Under the pieces are notes generated by a model. That model was not told the DNA's origin. It ran no database searches and was given only the letters and a program-made list of their open reading frames with translations. A program made the position numbers and the translations under genes. A stretch of DNA of 9,066 nucleotides from an uncultured Clostridia bacterium (GTDB lineage Bacteria > Bacillota > Clostridia > TANB77 > CAG-508). Of this stretch, positions 5,790-9,066 are shown in pieces; position 1 is the first letter of the stretch; every line of letters begins with the position of its first letter. Where the stretch lies: assembly GCA_947623615.1 (NCBI GenBank), contig CANQHH010000047.1:1-9066 (forward strand). Reading direction: 5' to 3'.

Positions 5790-7604
5790 ATGAAGGAAAG
5801 ATATTATTCTAAAGAATTAAAAGAAATTAATTTTGTTGGAACATTCCAAAATAATAGAAATTTTGGCTTTGTAGTCCCAGATGATAAAAAGGCAATAGGT
5901 ACAGATATATATGTATCGAAAAAGAATTTTAATAAAGCAAAAAATAACCAAAAAGTGGTAGTACAAATAACAAAATTACCATCTAAAAATAGAAAAGCAG
6001 AGGGAAAAATAATTGAAATATTGGGTCATATCAATAAGGCTGGAGTAGATATGATGTCAATTATAAAAGAGTATGATTTACCTTATGAGTTTCCTGAGCC
6101 TGTTTTAAAAGAAGCTAGAAAAATAAAACAAGAGTTAGATGAACAAGATTTGCAAAATAGGTTAGATTTGCGAAAAGAAGAGATTTTTACTATAGATGGA
6201 GAAGATGCAAAAGATTTAGATGATGCTGTAAATGTTAAGAAAACTGAAAAAGGGACATATATTTTAGGTGTGCATATAGCAGATGTTAGTAATTATGTTA
6301 AAGAAGATAGCATGTTAGATAAAGAAGCAATTATACGAGGTACTAGTGTATATATGGAAGATAGGGTAATTCCAATGTTACCTATAGAGTTATCGAACGG
6401 TATATGTAGTTTAAATGCAAACCAAGATAGGTTAGCACTTTCAGTTTTAATGGAGATAGATGAGCAGGGAAAAGTTATTTCATCTGATATACGAAAAACG
6501 GTAATATGCGTTAAAGAGAGAATGAGTTATAAATCTGTACAAACCATATTAGATAGTTATAATAATCAAACTGATGATCCAGAAAATTTGAAAATAGTAA
6601 AAAAATATGAAAAATATAAAGAACATTTTAAATTAATGGAAGAACTAGCTAAAATACTTAAAAATAGAAGAGATTTAGCAGGTAGTTTGAATTTGGATAT
6701 ACCAGAAACAAAGGTTGTATTAGATGAAAATGGTAAAGCAATTGATATAACAAAATATGAGTTGTATTTTTCTAATGAAATAGTAGAACAATTTATGTTA
6801 ACAGCAAATGAAACAGTAGCAGAGAAATTTTTTTGGCTAGAAGCTCCGTTTATCTATAGGGTGCATGAAGTGCCAGACATGGAAAAGATAAATGAATTAA
6901 ATAAATTTTTATTCAATTTTAATTACAGAATAAAGTGTAATAAAGATACTGTTCATTCTACTGCATTTGTAGAAGTATTGGAAAAAGCGAAGGGATTACC
7001 TGAAGAGAGGGTAATATCAAATTTAATATTAAGGACTTTAAAAGTGGCGAGGTACGAAGCAGAAAACTTAGGACATTTTGGTATAGCGAGCAAATACTAT
7101 TGTCATTTTACTTCACCAATTAGAAGGTATCCAGACTTATTTATTCATCGAATAATATCAATGTATATAAATAATGGATATAATCTTTCAGATAGTCAGA
7201 TTGAAAAATATAGAAATAAGGCAGTTAAGTATGCAAAACAATCATCAGAAAGAGAAAAAATAGCGCAAAAGGTGGAGCGAGATAGTGTAGACATGAAAAT
7301 GGCAGAATATATGGAAGATAAAATAGGCTGTGAATATGATGCGGTCGTTTCCAATATTACATCTTTTGGAGTGTTTGTTGAATTAGAAAACACAGTTGAG
7401 GGACTAATAAGATTTGATGATTTAGGGGATGAATATTTTATATATGATGATAATAGAAAAACATTGGTAGGAGAGCATACAAGGAAAGTATATAAAATTG
7501 GAGATAAAATATATGTAAGAGTTATAAAAGCAAATAAAATGACTAGACAAATTGATTTTGAAAAAGCGGAAAAAGTAGAAGAAATAGAGGAAGAAAGTAA
7601 GTAA
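5790..7604 (+). CDS. rnr: Ribonuclease R, short form with a single cold-shock domain
   Basis: RNase R is a processive 3'-to-5' exoribonuclease of the RNase II/RNB family that degrades structured RNA and takes part in mRNA and rRNA quality control. The 604 residues contain one cold-shock/OB domain (about 14-77, matching the second such domain of the Bacillus enzyme), the RNB catalytic domain (about 120-475) and a C-terminal S1 domain (about 514-592). Magnesium-binding aspartates are Asp136, Asp142, Asp144 and Asp145 (IDGEDAKDLDD), and Arg445 lies in the conserved SPIRRYPD motif. The usual N-terminal helix-turn-helix and first cold-shock domain are absent, as is the basic C-terminal tail; Bacillus RNase R is nearly 780 residues. 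The start is firm: SD AAGGAAAAGG (5773-5782), and an in-frame TAA at 5772-5774 blocks any extension. It follows secG. smpB, often next to rnr, is not present here. Confidence 0.93.
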   Translation: MKERYYSKELKEINFVGTFQNNRNFGFVVPDDKKAIGTDIYVSKKNFNKAKNNQKVVVQITKLPSKNRKAEGKIIEILGHINKAGVDMMSIIKEYDLPYEFPEPVLKEARKIKQELDEQDLQNRLDLRKEEIFTIDGEDAKDLDDAVNVKKTEKGTYILGVHIADVSNYVKEDSMLDKEAIIRGTSVYMEDRVIPMLPIELSNGICSLNANQDRLALSVLMEIDEQGKVISSDIRKTVICVKERMSYKSVQTILDSYNNQTDDPENLKIVKKYEKYKEHFKLMEELAKILKNRRDLAGSLNLDIPETKVVLDENGKAIDITKYELYFSNEIVEQFMLTANETVAEKFFWLEAPFIYRVHEVPDMEKINELNKFLFNFNYRIKCNKDTVHSTAFVEVLEKAKGLPEERVISNLILRTLKVARYEAENLGHFGIASKYYCHFTSPIRRYPDLFIHRIISMYINNGYNLSDSQIEKYRNKAVKYAKQSSEREKIAQKVERDSVDMKMAEYMEDKIGCEYDAVVSNITSFGVFVELENTVEGLIRFDDLGDEYFIYDDNRKTLVGEHTRKVYKIGDKIYVRVIKANKMTRQIDFEKAEKVEEIEEESK

Positions 7605-7642
7605 AAAAACATGGAATTATAAAAAATAGTTCCATGTTTTTT
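7604..7642. terminator. Bidirectional terminator between rnr and gerAC
   Basis: A 13-bp stem (7604-7616 with 7630-7642) can extend inward by four more pairs, one of them G-U, to an AAAAA loop. One end is an A run and the other a T run, so the hairpin is followed by a U tract on either strand. It lies between the stops of the convergent rnr and gerAC genes and touches the rnr stop codon. Confidence 0.88.
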
Positions 7643-7644
7643 GA

Positions 7645-8874
7645 TTATTGACCATTTAATAAGAAAGAAGATTGGATATTTGTATCAACATTTACATCGA
7701 AAAAGGAATCTTTGTAATTATCGAGCCAATTATATTTTTGAAATTCATCTGTAGTTGTAAATTTAGATAAAGCCTTTTCGCCAAAACCATTTATATCAGA
7801 GTTATAATCTTTAGTTATCTTATATAAAAATGTATTCATTAAGCTTTTAATATAGCTGTTAGCAGAGTTTGAAATTGATTTTAATCTGCTTTCAGAAGCA
7901 TCATCAGAGGTGTTAGATATTGATAAGATTTTAGCTTCTAGTTTTAAATCTAGTTTAATTAAGGGACTTCCATTTATAAAGTCAACTTGTATATCTGGTT
8001 TAGATTTATTGTATATATATAAATCTATGGATCTACTAGGATCGTCAGGATCAGGGATAAATATATTACAGCTTTCTATATTATCTGTAATAAGTAAATG
8101 GCAAAGAGTTTCGATAGCAGTTAGTTCTCCGACCAATTTATCATCTTTAAAAACTGCAAGACCCAGTGTTTCTGATTGCCCTTGATTTTCAAGAGGCGAA
8201 TCACCTGCATTTCCAGAGGCTTCATTTTGAATTATTGAACTGTAATTTTTGGATTTGTTTGGTGTGGTATTATTAATTCCGCCAAGCATAGCAACAGATT
8301 GACTAGTATATGAAGAGAATTTGTTGAAAAAATCTCCTAATTGTACGTTTTCTGTGTATCCTGTATATTCACTTGATACAGGAGCAATTTCATAATATTT
8401 AGCAACCAAATTTTCTAGAGACGGTTGTACATTTTGAATATATTCTTTAGCTTTACATTTGCTAACAATTAAGTTGGTGTCAGGTCTAATTTCGGTTTTG
8501 TTCATTAAACTATATAAAATTTTTGAAATACCACTTGCAGCAAGTTTTTCCGAAATAATAATTGCTTTGCAATGAGCAAGACTTATTTCCTTACTTACAT
8601 AAGTATTCATTAAATTAATAGCGGAATCTATAGAAGTTGCTTCAACAGAGTTTATAATTGTTGGTGCATTTTCAGGAGCAGCATTTTCACCACTAGAGTT
8701 AGGTTTAGTAAATTCAAAAGTTACATTGTAATTGTTAGATTCTCCTAAATCTATTCCTAAAACAACTAAATATGCTAAATCATCCATACTCTGAACACTA
8801 TACGAACCAGCAAAAGGAATCGCTATAACCATTACAATCGTAAGAATAAAAATAAAGCGAATATATTTAATCAA
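7645..8874 (-). CDS. gerAC: Ger(x)C family spore germination protein (GerAC-like), no lipobox cysteine
   Basis: GerAC-type proteins are the C subunit of germinant receptors in the spore inner membrane and are normally lipoproteins. This one has 409 residues, slightly longer than usual. An N-terminal hydrophobic segment (about 5-22) is followed by AGSYSVQSMDDLAYLVVLGID, which aligns with the family's GC(W/Y)D-x3-(I/L)-x-DLA-x5-GID region; Ser24 stands where the lipidated cysteine is expected. The AHCKAIIISEKLA segment (about 98-110) and the C-terminal GFGEKALSKF region also fit the family. A low-complexity Asn/Ser/Gly linker lies at about 200-235. The start is TTG 8874-8872, supported by AGAAAGGAG on the minus strand (8892-8884), 9 nt away; the next Met is residue 15, inside the hydrophobic segment. 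It overlaps the end of the gerAB-like gene by 8 nt, so translation is probably coupled. The gene symbol denotes the family, not orthology to one receptor. Confidence 0.85.
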   Translation of the reverse strand: MIKYIRFIFILTIVMVIAIPFAGSYSVQSMDDLAYLVVLGIDLGESNNYNVTFEFTKPNSSGENAAPENAPTIINSVEATSIDSAINLMNTYVSKEISLAHCKAIIISEKLAASGISKILYSLMNKTEIRPDTNLIVSKCKAKEYIQNVQPSLENLVAKYYEIAPVSSEYTGYTENVQLGDFFNKFSSYTSQSVAMLGGINNTTPNKSKNYSSIIQNEASGNAGDSPLENQGQSETLGLAVFKDDKLVGELTAIETLCHLLITDNIESCNIFIPDPDDPSRSIDLYIYNKSKPDIQVDFINGSPLIKLDLKLEAKILSISNTSDDASESRLKSISNSANSYIKSLMNTFLYKITKDYNSDINGFGEKALSKFTTTDEFQKYNWLDNYKDSFFDVNVDTNIQSSFLLNGQ

Positions 8875-9066
8875 TTAAAACATCTCCTTTCTGACTGTTG
8901 CCTTTTTTACTGCTTTTTACATTGGCCCAAATTAATATTGCTGGACTAACTAAAAATACAATTATTAGAACAGAGTATTTGTAAATTGTATTTTCTAAGA
9001 AAAAGAGTTGGGCAGAATTATTTGGAATAAGGCTGAGTACTAAAATGGCAAATGAAAACGCATATA
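8867..9066 (-). CDS. gerAB: GerAB-like spore germination permease, C-terminal end only
   Basis: Reading the minus strand from the window edge (first complete codon 9064-9062), one frame is open for 65 codons to a TAA at 8869-8867; the other two frames stop within 16 codons. The visible peptide has a hydrophobic segment (ending SLIPN), a short loop with Glu, a second hydrophobic segment (YSVLIIVFLVSPAILIWANV) and a basic hydrophilic tail. This fits the last two membrane helices of a GerAB-type (APC superfamily) permease, the presumed transport subunit of germinant receptors. The call depends largely on the overlapping gerAC, since the conserved N-terminal part is outside the window. The gerAC SD lies within its last codons. 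Confidence 0.7.
   Translation of the reverse strand, partial: YAFSFAILVLSLIPNNSAQLFFLENTIYKYSVLIIVFLVSPAILIWANVKSSKKGNSQKGDVLID

Noticed and set aside
7196..7612. 138-codon open frame on the minus strand over the end of rnr
   Set aside because: It is antisense to the S1 domain of RNase R and to the terminator, with no family resemblance and no independent SD.
7910..8185. 91-codon open frame on the plus strand inside gerAC
   Set aside because: It is antisense to the gerAC coding sequence, with no ribosome binding site or recognisable domain.
1..9066. Mobile elements, CRISPR arrays, tRNA or rRNA genes, riboswitches
   Set aside because: None was seen. XerD is the housekeeping recombinase in its normal place after spoIIM, not an integrase next to an attachment site, and no regularly spaced repeats or RNA gene signatures are visible.

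Overview
The window is AT-rich, roughly 30% GC by eye, and comes from a spore-forming member of the Firmicutes, most likely a gut-type Clostridia. The evidence is the sporulation gene spoIIM beside a xerD-type recombinase, spore germination genes on the other strand, Gram-positive Shine-Dalgarno (SD) sites of the AGAAAGGAG type, AT-rich codon use, and a dockerin on a wall hydrolase. I cannot name the species.

Layout, left to right. A 5'-truncated spoIIM runs off the left edge (1-576) and is followed by xerD (706-1590) and a strong intrinsic terminator. The next intergenic region (1640-1803) carries a near-consensus SigA promoter overlapped by Spo0A-box-like heptamers. It drives a probable two-gene operon: a secreted glucosaminidase with three SH3b domains and a C-terminal dockerin, then, 18 nt later, a membrane-anchored surface protein (Ig-like domain, SH3b, Glu-rich repeat, cadherin-like domain, transmembrane helix, cytoplasmic tail). 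A second promoter precedes secG and rnr, with a long hairpin filling the gap between them. A terminator that can work in both directions separates rnr from a convergent gerA-type operon on the minus strand (gerAC complete, only the end of gerAB visible).

The genes share a cell-envelope and sporulation theme. SpoIIM belongs to the engulfment machinery, the glucosaminidase and its partner act at the cell wall, SecG serves protein export, and GerAB/GerAC form a germinant receptor. XerD (chromosome dimer resolution) and RNase R (RNA decay) are housekeeping genes.

The best candidate for something undescribed is the hydrolase/anchor pair. The enzyme ends in a dockerin, and the gene cotranscribed with it encodes a transmembrane protein whose N-terminal Ig-like domain could be its receptor. 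This is an inference and is labelled so. Other points of interest are an RNase R without its N-terminal helix-turn-helix and first cold-shock domain, a GerAC whose lipobox cysteine is replaced by serine, a XerD with serine where the catalytic hairpin lysine is expected, and a perfect 13-bp inverted repeat inside a coding region.
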